Origin: Coriaria nepalensis | Taxonomy: Eukaryota; Streptophyta; Magnoliopsida; Cucurbitales; Coriariaceae | NCBI GenBank assembly: GCA_027186245.1 | Contig: CP114481.1 | Location: forward strand, 33,077,501-33,141,500 | Length of the DNA stretch: 64,000 nucleotides | Reading direction: 5' to 3' | Shown: positions 48,995 to 61,679 of the stretch, one piece after another | How the letters are laid out: every line of letters begins with the position of its first letter | Numbering within the stretch: position 1 is the stretch's first letter | Program-made: the position numbers and the translations under genes | The notes under the pieces: model-generated | What the model was told of the DNA's origin: nothing | Databases searched by the model: none | What the model saw: the letters and a program-made list of their open reading frames with translations, nothing else

Positions 48995-51900
48995 TGTGCA
49001 TAACTTGCAAATGATCATTGCAAGGAAAGTGTGCATTCGTTTAACCTTAAAATCATTTCAATGAGTCATTTCAAGTCAATAACTTACTTCAAAGCAAGTC
49101 GAACGAATTCTAGTTTTCCACTACAGACAGCACTTTTGTGCATAACTTGCGAATGATCATTGCATGGAAAGTGTGCATTCGTTTAACCTTAAAATCATTT
49201 CAATGAGTCATTTCAAGTCAATAACTTATTTCAAAGCAAGTCGAAAGAATTCTAGTTTTGCACTACAGACACAACTTCTGTGCATAACTTGCAAATGATC
49301 ATTGCAAGGAATGTGTGCATTCGTTTAAAATTAAAATCATTTCATTTAGTCATTTCAAGTCAATAACTTACTTCAAAGCAAGTCGAACGAATTCTAGTTT
49401 TCCACTACAGACACCACTTTTGTGCATAACTTGCGAATGATCATTGCATGGATAGTGTGCATTCGTTTAAACTTAAAATCATTTCAATGGGTCATTTAAA
49501 GTCAATAACTTATGTCAAAGCAAGTCGAACGTATTCCAGTTTTCCAGTACAGACACAACTTTTGTGCATAACTTGCAAATGATCATTCCAAGGAAAGTGG
49601 GTATTCGTTTAACCTTAAAATCATTTCAATGAGTCGTTTCAAGTCAATAACCTATTTCAAAACAAGTCGAACGAATTCTAGTTTTCCACTACAGACACAA
49701 CTTTTGTGCATAACTTGCAAATGATCATTGCAAGGAAAGTGTGCATTCGTTTAACCTCAAAATCATTTCAATTAGTCATTTCAAATCAATCACTAATTTC
49801 AAAGCAATTCGAACGATTTCTAATTTTGCACTACAAACACAAGTTTTGTGCATAACTTGCAAATTATCATTCCAAGGAAAGTGGGTATTCGTTTAACCTT
49901 AAAATCATTTCAATGAGTCATTTCAAGTCAATAACCTATTTCAAAACAAGTCGAACGAATTCTAGTTTTCAACTACAGACACAACTTTTGTGCATAACTT
50001 GCAAATGATCATTGCAAGGAAAGTGTGCATTCGTTTAAAATTAAAATCATTTCAATGAGTCATTTCAAGTCAATAACTTACTTCAAAGCAAGTCGAACGA
50101 ATTCTAGTTTTCCACTACAGACACAACTTTTGTGCATAACTTGCAAATGATCATTGCAAGGAAAGTGTGCATTCGTTTAACCTTAAAATCATTTCAATTA
50201 GTCATTTCAAGTCAATCACTAATTTCAAAGCAATTCGAACGAATTCTAATTTTGCACTACAAACACAAGTTTTGTGCATAACTTGCAAATTATCATTCCA
50301 AGGAAAGTGGGTATTCGTTTAACCTTAAAATCATTTCAATGAGTCATTTCAAGTCAATAAACTATTTCAAAACAAGTCGAACGAATTCTAGTTTTCCACT
50401 ACAGACACAAATTTTGTGCATAACTTGCAAATGATCATTGCAAGGAAAGTGTGCAGTCGTTTAAAATTAAAATCATTTCCATGAGTCATTTCAACTCAAT
50501 AACTTACTTCAAAGCAAGTCGAACGTATTCTAGTTTTCTAGTACAGACACAACTTTTGTGCATAACTTGCAAATGATCATTGCAAGGAAAGTGTGCTTTC
50601 GTTTAATCTTAAAATCATTTCAAAGAGTCCTTTCAAGTCAATAACTTATTTCAGAGCAAGTCGAACGAATTCTAATTTTGCACTACAGACACAACTTTTG
50701 TGCATAACTTGCAAATGATCATTGCAAGGAAAGTGTGCATTCGTTTAAAATTAAAATCATTTCAATGAGTCATTTCAAGTCAATAACTTACTTCAAAGCA
50801 AGTCGAACGAATTCTAGTTTTGCTCTACAGACACAAGTTTTGTGCATAACTTGCAAATGATCATTGCAAGGAAAGTGTGCATTCGTTTAACCTTAAAATC
50901 ATTTCAATGAGTCATTTCAAGTCAATAACTTACTTCAAAGCAAGTCGAACGAATTCTAGTTTTCCACTACAGACAGCACTTTTGTGCATAACTTGCGAAT
51001 GATCATTGCATGGAAAGTGTGCATTCGTTTAACCTTAAAATCATTTCAATGAGTCATTTCAAGTCAATAACTTATTTCAAAGCAAGTCGAAAGAATTCTA
51101 GTTTTGCACTACAGACACAACTTCTGTGCATAACTTGCAAATGATCATTGCAAGGAAAGTGTGCAATCGTTTAAAATTAAAATCATTTCATTTAGTCATT
51201 TCAAGTCAATAACTTACTTCAAAGCAAGTCGAACGAATTCTAGTTTTCCACTACAGACACCACTTTTGTGCATAACTTGCGAATGATCATTGCATGGATA
51301 GTGTGCATTCGTTTAAACTTAAAATCATTTCAATGGGTCATTTAAAGTCAATAACTTATGTCAAAGCAAGTCGAACGTATTCCAGTTTTCCAGTACAGAC
51401 ACAACTTTTGTGCATAACTTGCAAATGATCATTCCAAGGAAAGTGGGTATTCGTTTAACCTTAAAATCATTTCAATGAGTCGTTTCAAGTCAATAACCTA
51501 TTTCAAAATAAGTCGAACGAATTCTAGTTTTCCACTACAGACACAACTTTTGTGCATAACTTGCAAATGATCATTGCAAGGAAAGTGTGCATTCGTTTAA
51601 CCTCAAAATCATTTCAATTAGTCATTTCAAATCAATCACTAATTTCAAAGCAATTCGAACGATTTCTAATTTTGCACTACAAACACAAGTTTTGTGCATA
51701 ACTTGCAAATTATCATTCCAAGGAAAGTGGGTATTCGTTTAACCTTAAAATCATTTCAATGAGTCATTTCAAGTCAATAACCTATTTCAAAACAAGTCGA
51801 ACGAATTCTAGTTTTCAACTACAGACACAACTTTTGTGCATAACTTGCAAATGATCATTGCAAGGAAAGTGTGCATTCGTTTAAAATTAAAATCATTTCA

Positions 51901-52636
51901 ATGAGTCATTTCAAGTCAATAACTTACTTCAAAGCAAGTCGAACGAATTCTAGTTTTCCACTACAGACACAACTTTTGTGCATAACTTGCAAATGATCAT
52001 TGCAAGGAAAGTGTGCATTCGTTTAACCTTAAAATCATTTCAATTAGTCATTTCAAGTCAATCACTAATTTCAAAGCAATTCGAACGAATTCTAATTTTG
52101 CACTACAAACACAAGTTTTGTGCATAACTTGCAAATTATCATTCCAAGGAAAGTGGGTATTCGTTTAACCTTAAAATCATTTCAATGAGTCATTTCAAGT
52201 CAATAAACTATTTCAAAACAAGTCGAACGAATTCTAGTTTTCCACTACAGACACAAATTTTGTGCATAACTTGCAAATGATCATTGCAAGGAAAGTGTGC
52301 AGTCGTTTAAAATTAAAATCATTTCCATGAGTCATTTCAACTCAATAACTTACTTTAAAGCAAGTCGAACGTATTCTGGTTTTCTAGTACAGACACAACT
52401 TTTGTGCATAACTTGCAAATGATCATTGCAAGGAAAGTGTGCTTTCGTTTAATCTTAAAATCATTTCAAAGAGTCCTTTCAAGTCAATAACTTATTTCAG
52501 AGCAAGTCGAACGAATTCTAATTTTGCACTACAGACACAACTTTTGTGCATAACTTGCAAATGATCATTGCAAGGAAAGTGTGCATTCGTTTAAAATTAA
52601 AATCATTTCAATGAGTCATTTCAAGTCAATAACCTA
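48995..52636 (+). repeat. 13-monomer (1846 bp) tandem duplication
   Basis: Copy 1 is about 48995-50790 and copy 2 about 50841-52636. Rare markers are spaced 1846 bp: CTACAGACAGCAC (49121 and 50967), CTTCTGTGC (49275 and 51121), TGGATAGTGTGC (near 49449 and 51295), CATTTCCATGAG (50474 and 52320) and CAAAGAGTCC with CAGAGC. This block contains the first examples of the right-hand subfamily. Differences noticed include AATAAGTCG near 51508 and TACTTTAAAGC near 52354, so it is recent but not identical. Confidence 0.87.
49823..49964 (+). repeat. Representative right-territory monomer
   Basis: This class is marked by ATTTTGCACTACAAACACAA with GTTTTGTGC, then CAAATTATCATTCCAAGG and AAGTGGGTATTCG. 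It is usually preceded by a tail with AATTAGTC or AATTTGTC, CAATCACTAATTTC and CAATTCGAACG. TTATCATT replaces TGATCATT, so the central palindrome is broken. It occurs many times from 49.8 kb to the right edge; parts of it (ATTATCATTCC) are also seen on the left in other backgrounds. Confidence 0.88.
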
Positions 52637-53730
52637 TTTCAAAACAAGTCGAACGAATTCTAGTTTTCCACTACAGACACCAATTTTGTGCATAACTTCT
52701 GAATGATCATTGCATGGAAAGTGTGCATTCGTTTAACCTTAAAATCATTTCAATGAGTCATTTCAAGTCAATAACTTATGTCAAAGCAAGTCGAACGTAT
52801 TCTAGTTTTCCAGTACAGACACAACTTTTGTGCATAACTTGCAAATGATCATTGCAGGAAAGTGTGCTTTCGTTTAATCTTAAAATCATTTCAATGAGTC
52901 ATTTCAAGTCAATAACTTATCTCAAAGCAAGTCGAATGAATTCTAGTTTTGCACTACAGACACAACTTTTGTGCATAACTTGCAAATTATCATTCCAAGG
53001 AAAGTGGGTATTCGTTTAACCTTAAAATCATTTGAATGAGTCATTTCAAGTCAATAACTTATTTCAAAGCAAGTCGAACAAATTCTATTTTTGCACTACA
53101 AACACATGTTTTGTGCATAACTTGCGAATGATCATTGCAAGGAAAGTGTGCTTCCGTTTAACTTTAAAATCATTTCAATGAGTCATTTCAAGTCAATAAC
53201 TTATCTCAAAGCAAGTCGAATGAATTCTAGTTTTGCACTACAGACACAACTTTTGTGCATAACTTGCAAATTATCATTCCAAGGAAAGTGGGTATTCGTT
53301 TAACCTTAAAATCATTTCAATGAGTCATTTCAAGTCAATAACCTATTTCAAAAGAAGTCGAACGAATTCTAGTTTTCAACTACAGACATAACTTTTGTGC
53401 ATAACTTGCAAATGATCATTGCAAGGAAAGTGTGCATTCGTTTAAAATTAAAATTATTTCAATGAGTCATTTCAAGTCAATAACTTACTTCAAAGCAAGT
53501 CGAACGAATTCTAGTTTTGCACTACAGACACAACTTTTGTGCATAACTTGCAAATGATCATTGCAAGGAAAGTGTGCATTCGTTTAACCTTAAAATCATT
53601 TCAATTAGTCATTTCAAGTCAATCACTAATTTCAAAGAAATTCGAACGAATTCTAATTTTGCACTACAAACACAAGTTTTGTGCATAACTTGCAAATTAT
53701 CATTCCAAGGAAAGTGGGTATTCGTTTAAC
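52625..53730 (+). repeat. Left copy of a 7949-bp-offset duplication
   Basis: About 1.1 kb here matches 60574-61679. Shared markers are the CTTCTGAATG monomer, the 1-bp-short GCAGGAAAG monomer (52851 and 60800), ACACATGTTTTG (53102 and 61051) and AAATTATTTC (53451 and 61400). Unlike the central HORs the copies carry several differences (CTTCCGTTTAAC near 53151, AAAGAAATTCG near 53627), so this is an older event. Confidence 0.8.
52805..52945 (+). repeat. 141-bp monomer, GCAGGAAAG lineage, copy 1
   Basis: CATTGCAGGAAAGTG replaces CATTGCAAGGAAAGTG at about 52851. The next monomer starts at 52946. This is one of five copies of the same 1-bp deletion, all in monomers with a CCAGTACAG head, ACTTATCTC tail, and a CTTCTGAATG monomer just upstream. 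Confidence 0.93.
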
Positions 53731-55785
53731 CTTAAAATCATTTCAATGAGTCATTTCAAGTCAATAACCTATTTCAAAACAAGTCGAACGAATTCTAGTT
53801 TTCCACTACAGACACAACTTTTGTGCATAACTTGCAAATGATCATTGCAAGGAAAGTGTGCAGTCGTTTAAAATTAAAATCATTTCAATTAGTCATTTCA
53901 AGTCAATAACTTACTTCAAAGCAAGTCGAACGTATTCTAGTGTTCTAGTACAGACACAAATTTTGTGCATAACTTGCAAATGATCATTGCAAGGAAAGTG
54001 TGCTTTCGTTTAATCTTAAAATCATTTCAATGAGTCATTTCAAGTCAATAACTTATTTCAAAGCAAGTCGAACGAATTCTATTTTTCCACTACAAACACA
54101 ACTGTTGTGCATAACTTGCAAATGATCATTGCAAGGAAAGTGTGCATTCGTTTAAAATTAAAATCATTTCAATGAGTCATTTCAAGTCAATAACTTACTT
54201 CAAAGCAAGTCGAACGAATTCTAGTTTTGCACTACAGACACAACTTTTGTGCATAACTTGCAAATGATCATTGCAAGGAAAGTGTGCATTCGTTTAACCT
54301 TAAAATCATTTCAATTAGTCATTTCAACTCAATCACTAATTTCAAAGCAATTCGAACGAATTCTAATTTTGCACTACAAACACAAGTTTTGTGCATAACT
54401 TGCAAATTATCATTCCAAGGAAAGTGGGTATTCGTTTAACCTTAAAATCATTTCAATGAGTCATTTCAAGTCAATAACCTATTTCAAAACAAGTCGAACG
54501 AATTCTAGTTTTCCACTACAGACACAATTTTTGTGCGTAACTTGCAAATGATCATTGCAAGGAAAGTGTGCAGTCGTTTAAAATTAAAATCATTTCAATG
54601 AGTCATTTCAAGTCAATAACTTACTTCAAAGCAAGTCGAACGTATTCTAGTTTTCTAGTACAGACACAACTTTTGTGCATAACTTGCAAATGATCATTGC
54701 AAGGAAAGTGTGCTTTCGTTTAATCTTAAAATCATTTCAAAGTGTCCTTTCAAGTCAATAACTTATTTCAGAGCAAGTCGAACGAATTCTAATTTTGCAC
54801 TACAGACACAACTTTTGTGCATAACTTGCAAATGATCATTGCAAGGAAAGTGTGCGTTCGTTTAACCTTAAAATCATTTCAATTTGTCATTTCAAGTCAA
54901 TCACTAATTTCAAAGCAATTCGAACGAATTCTAATTTTGCACTACAAACACAAGTTTTGTGCATAACTTGCAAATTATCATTCCAAGGAAAGTGGGTATT
55001 CGTTTAACCTTAAAATCATTTCAATGAGTCATTTCAAGTCAATAACCTATTTCAAAACAAGTCGAACGAATTCTAGTTTTCCACTACAGACACCAATTTT
55101 GTGCATAACTTCTGAATGATCATTGCATGGAAAGTGTGCATTCGTTTAACCTTAAAATCATTTCAATCAGTCATTTCAAGTCAATAACTTATGTCAAAGC
55201 AAGTCGAACGTATTCTAGTTTTCCAGTACAGACACAACTTTTGTGCATAACTTGCAAATGATCATTGCAAGGAAAGTGTGCTTTCGTTTAATCTTAAAAT
55301 CATTTCAATGAGTCATTTCAAGTCAATAACTTATCTCAAAGCAAGTCGAATGAATTCTAGTTTTGCACTACAGACACAACTTTTGTGCATAACTTGCAAA
55401 TGATCATTGCAAGGAAAGTGTGCATTCGTTTAACCTTAAAATCATTTCAATTTGTCATTTCAAGTCAATCACTAATTTCAAAGCAATTCGAACGAATTCT
55501 AATTTTGCACTACAAACACAAGTTTTGTGCATAACTTGCAAATTATCATTCCAAGGAAAGTGGGTATTCGTTTAACCTTAAAATCATTTCAATGAGTCAT
55601 TTCAAGTCAATAACCTATTTCAAAACAAGTCGAACGAATTCTAGTTTTCCACTACAGACACCAATTTTGTGCATAACTTCTGAATGATCATTGCATGGAA
55701 AGTGTGCGTTCGTTTAACCTTAAAATCATTTCAATGAGTCATTTCAAGTCAATAACTTATGTCAAAGCAAGTCGAACGTATTCTA

Positions 55786-55926
55786 GTTTTCCAGTACAGA
55801 CACAACTTTTGTGCATAACTTGCAAATGATCATTGCAGGAAAGTGTGCTTTCGTTTAATCTTAAAATCATTTCAATGAGTCATTTCAAGTCAATAACTTA
55901 TCTCAAAGCAAGTCGAATGAATTCTA
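55786..55926 (+). repeat. 141-bp monomer, GCAGGAAAG lineage, copy 2
   Basis: Same 1-bp deletion at about 55832, 2981 bp after copy 1. The next monomer starts at 55927. Confidence 0.93.
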
Positions 55927-56210
55927 GTTTCGCACTACAGACACAACTTTTGTGCATAACTTGCAAATTATCATTCCAAGGAAAGTGGGTATTCGTTTAA
56001 CCTTAAAATCATTTCAATGAGTCATTTCAAGTCAATAACCTATTTCAAAACAAGTCGAACGAATTCTAGTTTTCCACTACAGACACCAATTTTGTGCATA
56101 ACTTCTGAATGATCATTGCATGGAAAGTGTGCATTCGTTTAACCTTAAAATCATTTCAATGAGTCATTTCAAGTCAATAACTTATGTCAAAGCAAGTCGA
56201 ACGTATTCTA

Positions 56211-56351
56211 GTTTTCCAGTACAGACACAACTTTTGTGCATAACTTGCAAATGTTCATTGCAGGAAAGTGTGCTTTCGTTTAATCTTAAAATCATTTCAA
56301 TGAGTCATTTCAAGTCAATAACTTATCTCAAAGCAAGTCGAATGAATTCTA
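56211..56351 (+). repeat. 141-bp monomer, GCAGGAAAG lineage, copy 3
   Basis: Same deletion at about 56257, 425 bp after copy 2, with a private change AAATGTTCATTGC just before it. The frame shift it causes links reading frames of neighbouring monomers and is why a 101-codon chance ORF opens across it. Confidence 0.93.
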
Positions 56352-59300
56352 GTTTTGCACTACAGACACAACTTTTGTGCATAACTTGCAAATTATCATT
56401 CCAAGGAAAGTGGGTATTCGTTTAACCTTAAAATCATTTCAATGAGTCATTTCAAGTCAATAACCCATTTCAAAACAAGTCGAACGAATTCTAGTTTTCC
56501 ACTACAGAAACAACTTTTGTGCATAACTTGCAAATGATCATTGCAAGGAAAGTGTGCAGTCGTTTAAAATTAAAATCATTTCAATGAGTCATTTCAAGTC
56601 AATAACTTACTTCAAAGCAAGTCGAACGTATTCTAGTTTTCTAGTACAGACACAACTTTTGTGCATAACTTGCAAATGATCATTGCAAGGAAAGTGTGCT
56701 TTCGTTTAATCTTAAAATCATTTCAAAGAGTTCTTTCAAGTCAATAACTTATTTCAGAGCAAGTCAAACGAATTCTAGTTTTGCACTACAGACACAACTT
56801 TTGTGCATAACTTCAAAATGATCATTGCAAGGAAAGTGTGCATTCGTTTAAAATTAAAATCATATCAAAGAGTCCTTTCAAGTCAATAACTTATTTCAGA
56901 GCAAGTCGAACGAATTCGAGTTTTGCACTACAGACACAACTTTTGTGCATAACTTGCAAGTGATCATTGCAAGGAAAGTGCGTATTCGTTTAACCTTAAA
57001 ATCATTTGAATGAGTCATTTCAAGTCAATAACTTATTTCAAAGCAAGTCGAACGAATTCTAGTTTTGCACTACAGACACAACTTTTGTGCATAACTTGCA
57101 AATGATCATTGCAAGGAAAGTGTGCATTCGTTTAAAATTAAAATCATTTCAATGAGTCATTTCAAGTCAATAACTTACTTCAAAGCAAGTCGAACGAATT
57201 CTAATTTTGCACTACAGACACAACTTTTGTGCATAGCTTGCAAATGATCATTGCAAGGAAAGTGTGCGTTCGTTTAACCTTAAAATCATTTCAATTTGTC
57301 ATTTCAAGTCAATCACTAATTTCAAAGCAATTCGAACGAATTCTAATTTTGCACTACAAACACAAGTTTTGTGCATAACTTGCAAATTATCATTCCAAGG
57401 AAAGTGGGTATTCGTTTAACCATAAAATCATTTCAATGAGTCATTTCAAGTCAATAACCTATTTCAAAACAAGTCGAACGAATTCTAGTTTTCAACTACA
57501 GACACAACTTTTGTGCATAACTTGCAAATGATCATTGCAAGGAAAGTGTGCATTCGTTTAAAATTAAAATCATTTCAATGAGTCATTTCAAGTCAATAAC
57601 TTACTTCAAAGCAAGTCGAACGTATTCTAGTTTTCTAGTACAGACACAAATTTTGTGCATAACTTGCAAATGATCATTGCAAGGAAAGTGTGCTTTCGTT
57701 TAATCTTAAAATCATTTCAATGAGTCATTTCAAGTCAATAACTTATTTCAAAGCAAGTCGAACGAATTCTATTTTTCCACTACAAACACAACTGTTGTGC
57801 ATAACTTGCAAATGATCATTGCAAGGAAAGTGTGCATTCGTTTAACCTTAAAATCATTTCAATGAGTCATTTCAAGTCAATAACCTATTTCAAAACAAGT
57901 CGAACGAATTCTAGTTTTCCACTACAGACACAAATTTTGTGCATAACTTGCAAATGATCATTGCAGGGAAAGTGTGCAGTCGTTTAAAATTAAAATCATT
58001 TCAATGAGTCATTTCAAGTCAATAACTTACTTCAAAGCAAGTCGAACGTATTCTAGTTTTCTAGTACAGACACAACTTTTGTGCATAACTTGCAAATGAT
58101 CATTGCAAGGAAAGTGTGCTTTCGTTTAATCTTAAAATCATTTCAAAGAGTCCTTTCAAGTCAATAACTTATTTCAGAGCAAGTCGAACGAATTCTAGTT
58201 TTGCACTACAGACACAACTTTTGTACATAACTTGCAAATGATCATTGCAAGGAAAGTGTGCATTCGTTTAAAATTAAAATCATTTCCAAGCGTCCTTTCA
58301 AGTCAATAACTTATTTCAGAGCAAGTCGAACGAATTCTAGTTTTGCACTACAGACACAACTTTTGTGCATAACTTGCAAATGATCATTGCAAGGAAAGTG
58401 GGTATTCGTTTAACCTTAAAATCGTTTGAATGAGTCATTTCAAGTGAATAACTTATTTCAAAGCAAGTCGAACGAATTCAATTTTTGCACTACAAACACA
58501 ACCTTTGTGCATAACTTGCAAATTATCATTCCAAGGAAAGTGGGTATTCGTTTAACCATAAAATCATTTCAATGAGTCATTTCAAGTCAATAACCTATTT
58601 CAAAACAAGTCGAACGAATTCTAGTTTTCAACTACAGATACAACTTTTGTGCATAACTTGCAAATGATCATTGCAATGAAAGTGTGCATTCGTTTAAAAT
58701 TAAAATCATTTCAATGAGTCATTTCAAGTCAATAACTTACTTCAAAGCAAGTCGAACGAATTCTAGTTTTGCACTACAGACACAACTTTTGTGCATAACT
58801 GGCAAATGATCATTGCAAGGAAAGTGTGCATTCGTTTAAAATTAAAATCATTTCAATGAGTCATTTCAAGACAATAACTTACTTCAAAGCAAGTCGAACG
58901 AATTCTAATTTTGCACTACAGACACAACTTTTGTGCATAACTTGCAAATGATCATTGCAAGGAAAGTGTGCGTTCGTTTAACCTTAAAATCATTTCAATT
59001 TGTCATTTCAAGTCAATCACTAATTTCAAAGCAATTCGAACGAATTCTAATTTTGCACTACAAACATAAGTTTTGTGCATAACTTGCAAATTATCATTCC
59101 AAGGAAAGTGGGTATTCGTTTAACCATAAAATCATTTCAATGAGTCATTTCAAGTCAATAACCTATTTCAAAACAAGTCGAACGAATTCTAGTTTTCCAC
59201 TACAGACACCAATTTTGTGCATAACTTCTGAATGATCATTACATGGAAAGTGTGCATTCGTTTAACCTTAAAATCATTTCAATGAGTCATTTCAAGTCAA

Positions 59301-60573
59301 TAACTTACTTCAAAGCAAGTCGAACGTATTCTAGTTTTCTAGTACAGACACAACTTTTGTGCATAACTTGCAAATGATCATTGCAAGGAAAGTGTGCTTT
59401 CGTTTAATCTTAAAATCATTTCAATGAGTCATTTCAAGTCAATAACTTATTTCAAAGCAAGTCGAACGAATTCTATTTTTCCACTACAAACACAACTGTT
59501 GTGCATAACTTGCAAATGATCATTGCAAGGAAAGTGTGCTTTCGTTTAATCTTAAAATCATTTCAAAGAGTCCTTTCAAGTCAATAACTTATTTCAGAGC
59601 AAGTCGAACGAATTCTAGTTTTGCACTACAGACACAACTTTTGTGCATAACTTCCAAATGATCATTGCAAGGAAAGTGTGCATTCGTTTAAAATTAAAAT
59701 CATATCAAAGAGTCCTTTCAAGTCAATAACTTATTTCAGAGCAAGTCGAACGAATTCTAGTTTTGCACTACAGACACAACTTTTGTGCATAACTTGCAAA
59801 TGATCATTGCAAGGAAAGTGTGTATTCGTTTAACCTTAAAATCATTTGAATGAGTCATTTCAAGTCAATAACTTATTTCAAAGCAAGTCGAACGAATTCT
59901 AGATTTGCACTACAGACACAACTTTTGTGCATAACTTGCAAATGATCATTGCAAGGAAAGTGTGCATTCGTTTAAAATTAAAATCATATCAAAGAGTCCT
60001 TTCAAGTCAATAACTTATTTCAGAGCAAGTCGAACGAATTCTACTTTTGCACTACAGACACAACTTTTGTGCATAACTTGCAAATGATCATTGCAAGGAA
60101 AGTGTGTATTCGTTTAACCTTAAAATCATTTGAATGAGTCATTTCAAGTCAATAACTTATTTCAAAGCAAGTCGAACGAATTCTAGTTTTGCACTACAGA
60201 CACAACTTTTGTGCATAACTTGCAAATGATCATTGCAAGGAAAGTGTGCATTCGTTTAAAATTAAAATCATTTCAATGAGTCATTTCAAGTCAATAACTT
60301 ACTTCAAAGCAAGTCGAACGAATTCTAATTTTGCACTACAGACACAACTTTTGTGCATAACTTGCAAATGATCATTGCAAGGAAAGTGTGCGTTCGTTTA
60401 ACCTTAAAATCATTTCAATTTGTCATTTCAAGTCAATCACTAATTTCAAAGCAAGTCGAACGAATTCTAATTTTGCACTACAAACACAAGTTTTGTGCAT
60501 AACTTGCAAATTATCATTCCAAGGAAAGTGGGTATTCGTTTAACCTTAAAATCATTTCAATCAGTCATTTCAA
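56352..60573 (+). repeat. Right-territory mosaic with CAGAGC and CATATC monomers
   Basis: A mosaic of monomers with AAAGAGTCCTTTC and TTTCAGAGCAAG, CATATCAAAGAGTCC, CATTTGAATGAG and the ACAACTGTTGTGC type (54101, 57791 and 59495; the last two 1704 bp or 12 monomers apart). A dimer of 284 bp is repeated near 59.6-60.2 kb (CATATCAAAG at 59701 and 59985). I see no unit longer than this with clean edges. Confidence 0.75.
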
Positions 60574-61679
60574 GTCAATAACCTATTTCGAAACAAGTCG
60601 AACGAATTCTAGTTTTCCACTACAGACACTAATTTTGTGCATAACTTCTGAATGATCATTGCATGGAAAGTGTGCATTCGTTTAACCTTAAAATCATTTC
60701 AATGAGTCATTTCAAGTCAATAACCTATGTCAAAGCAAGTCGAACGTATTCTAGTTTTCCAGTACAGACACAACTTTTGTTCATAACTTGCAAATGATCA
60801 TTGCAGGAAAGTGTGCTTTCGTTTAATCTTAAAATCATTTCAATGAGTCATTTCAAGTCAATAACTTATCTCAAAGCAAGTCGAATGAATTGTAGTTTTG
60901 CACTACAGACACAACTTTTGTGCATAACTTGCAAATTATCATTCCAAGGAAAGTGGGTATTCGTTTAACCTTAAAATCATTTCAATGAGTCATTTCAAGT
61001 CAATAACCTATTTCAAAACAAGTCGAACAAATTCTATTTTTGCACTACAAACACATGTTTTGTGCATAACTCGCAAATGATCATTGCAAGGAAAGTGTGC
61101 TTTCGTTTAACTTTATAATCATTTCAATGAGTCATTTCAAGTCAATAACTTATCTCAAAGCAAGTCGAATGAATTCTAGTTTTGCACTACAGACACAACT
61201 TTTGTGCATAACTTGCAAATTATCATTCCAAGGAAAGTGGGTATTCGTTTAACCTTAAAATCATTTCAATGAGTCATTTCAAGTCAATAACCTATTTCAA
61301 AACAAGTCGAACGAATTCTAGTTTTCAACTACAGACACAACTTTTGTACATAACTTGCAAATGATCATTGCAAGGAAAGTGTGCATTCGTTTAAAATTAA
61401 AATTATTTCAATGAGTCATTTCAAGTCAATAACTTACTTCAAAGCAAGTCGAACGAATTCTAGTTTTGCACTACAGACACAACTTTTGTGCATAACTTGC
61501 AAATGATCATTGCAAGGAAAGTGTGCATTCGTTTAACCTTAAAATCATTTCAATTAGTCATTTCAAGTCAATCACTAATTTCAAAGCAATTCGAACGAAT
61601 TCTAATTTTGCACTACAAACACAAGTTTTGTGCATAACTTGCAAATTATCATTCCAAGGAAAGTGGGTATTCGTTTAAA
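60574..61679 (+). repeat. Right copy of the 7949-bp-offset duplication
   Basis: Partner of 52625-53730. Private states here include TTTCGAAACAAG near 60585, GACACTAATTTTG near 60625, TTGTTCATAAC near 60779 and TTTATAATC near 61113. At about 61679 the match ends where TTTAAAATTAAAATT replaces TTTAACCTTAAAATC. Confidence 0.8.
60754..60894 (+). repeat. 141-bp monomer, GCAGGAAAG lineage, copy 4
   Basis: Same deletion at 60800, 7949 bp from copy 1. It also has TTGTTCATAAC, shared with copy 5, so copies 4 and 5 are closest relatives. The next monomer starts at 60895. Confidence 0.93.

Larger units (their letters stand above)
55000..56430 (+). repeat. Local 4-mer and 3-mer expansions of the CTTCTGAATG block
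   Basis: The GACACCAATTTTG plus CTTCTGAATG monomer occurs at 55091, 55659 and 56084 (marker positions), spacings 568 bp (4 monomers) and 425 bp (3 monomers minus 1 bp). Each is followed by a CCAGTACAG monomer. The first follower keeps GCAAGG while the next two have the GCAGG deletion, so the deletion-carrying pair was copied separately. Confidence 0.82.

Noticed and set aside
56120..56425. 101-codon ORF
   Set aside because: It starts at the ATG of the C-type-like GCATGG variant and stays open because the 1-bp deletion at about 56257 shifts frame past a stop. The peptide is the same satellite segment repeated. It is not a gene.
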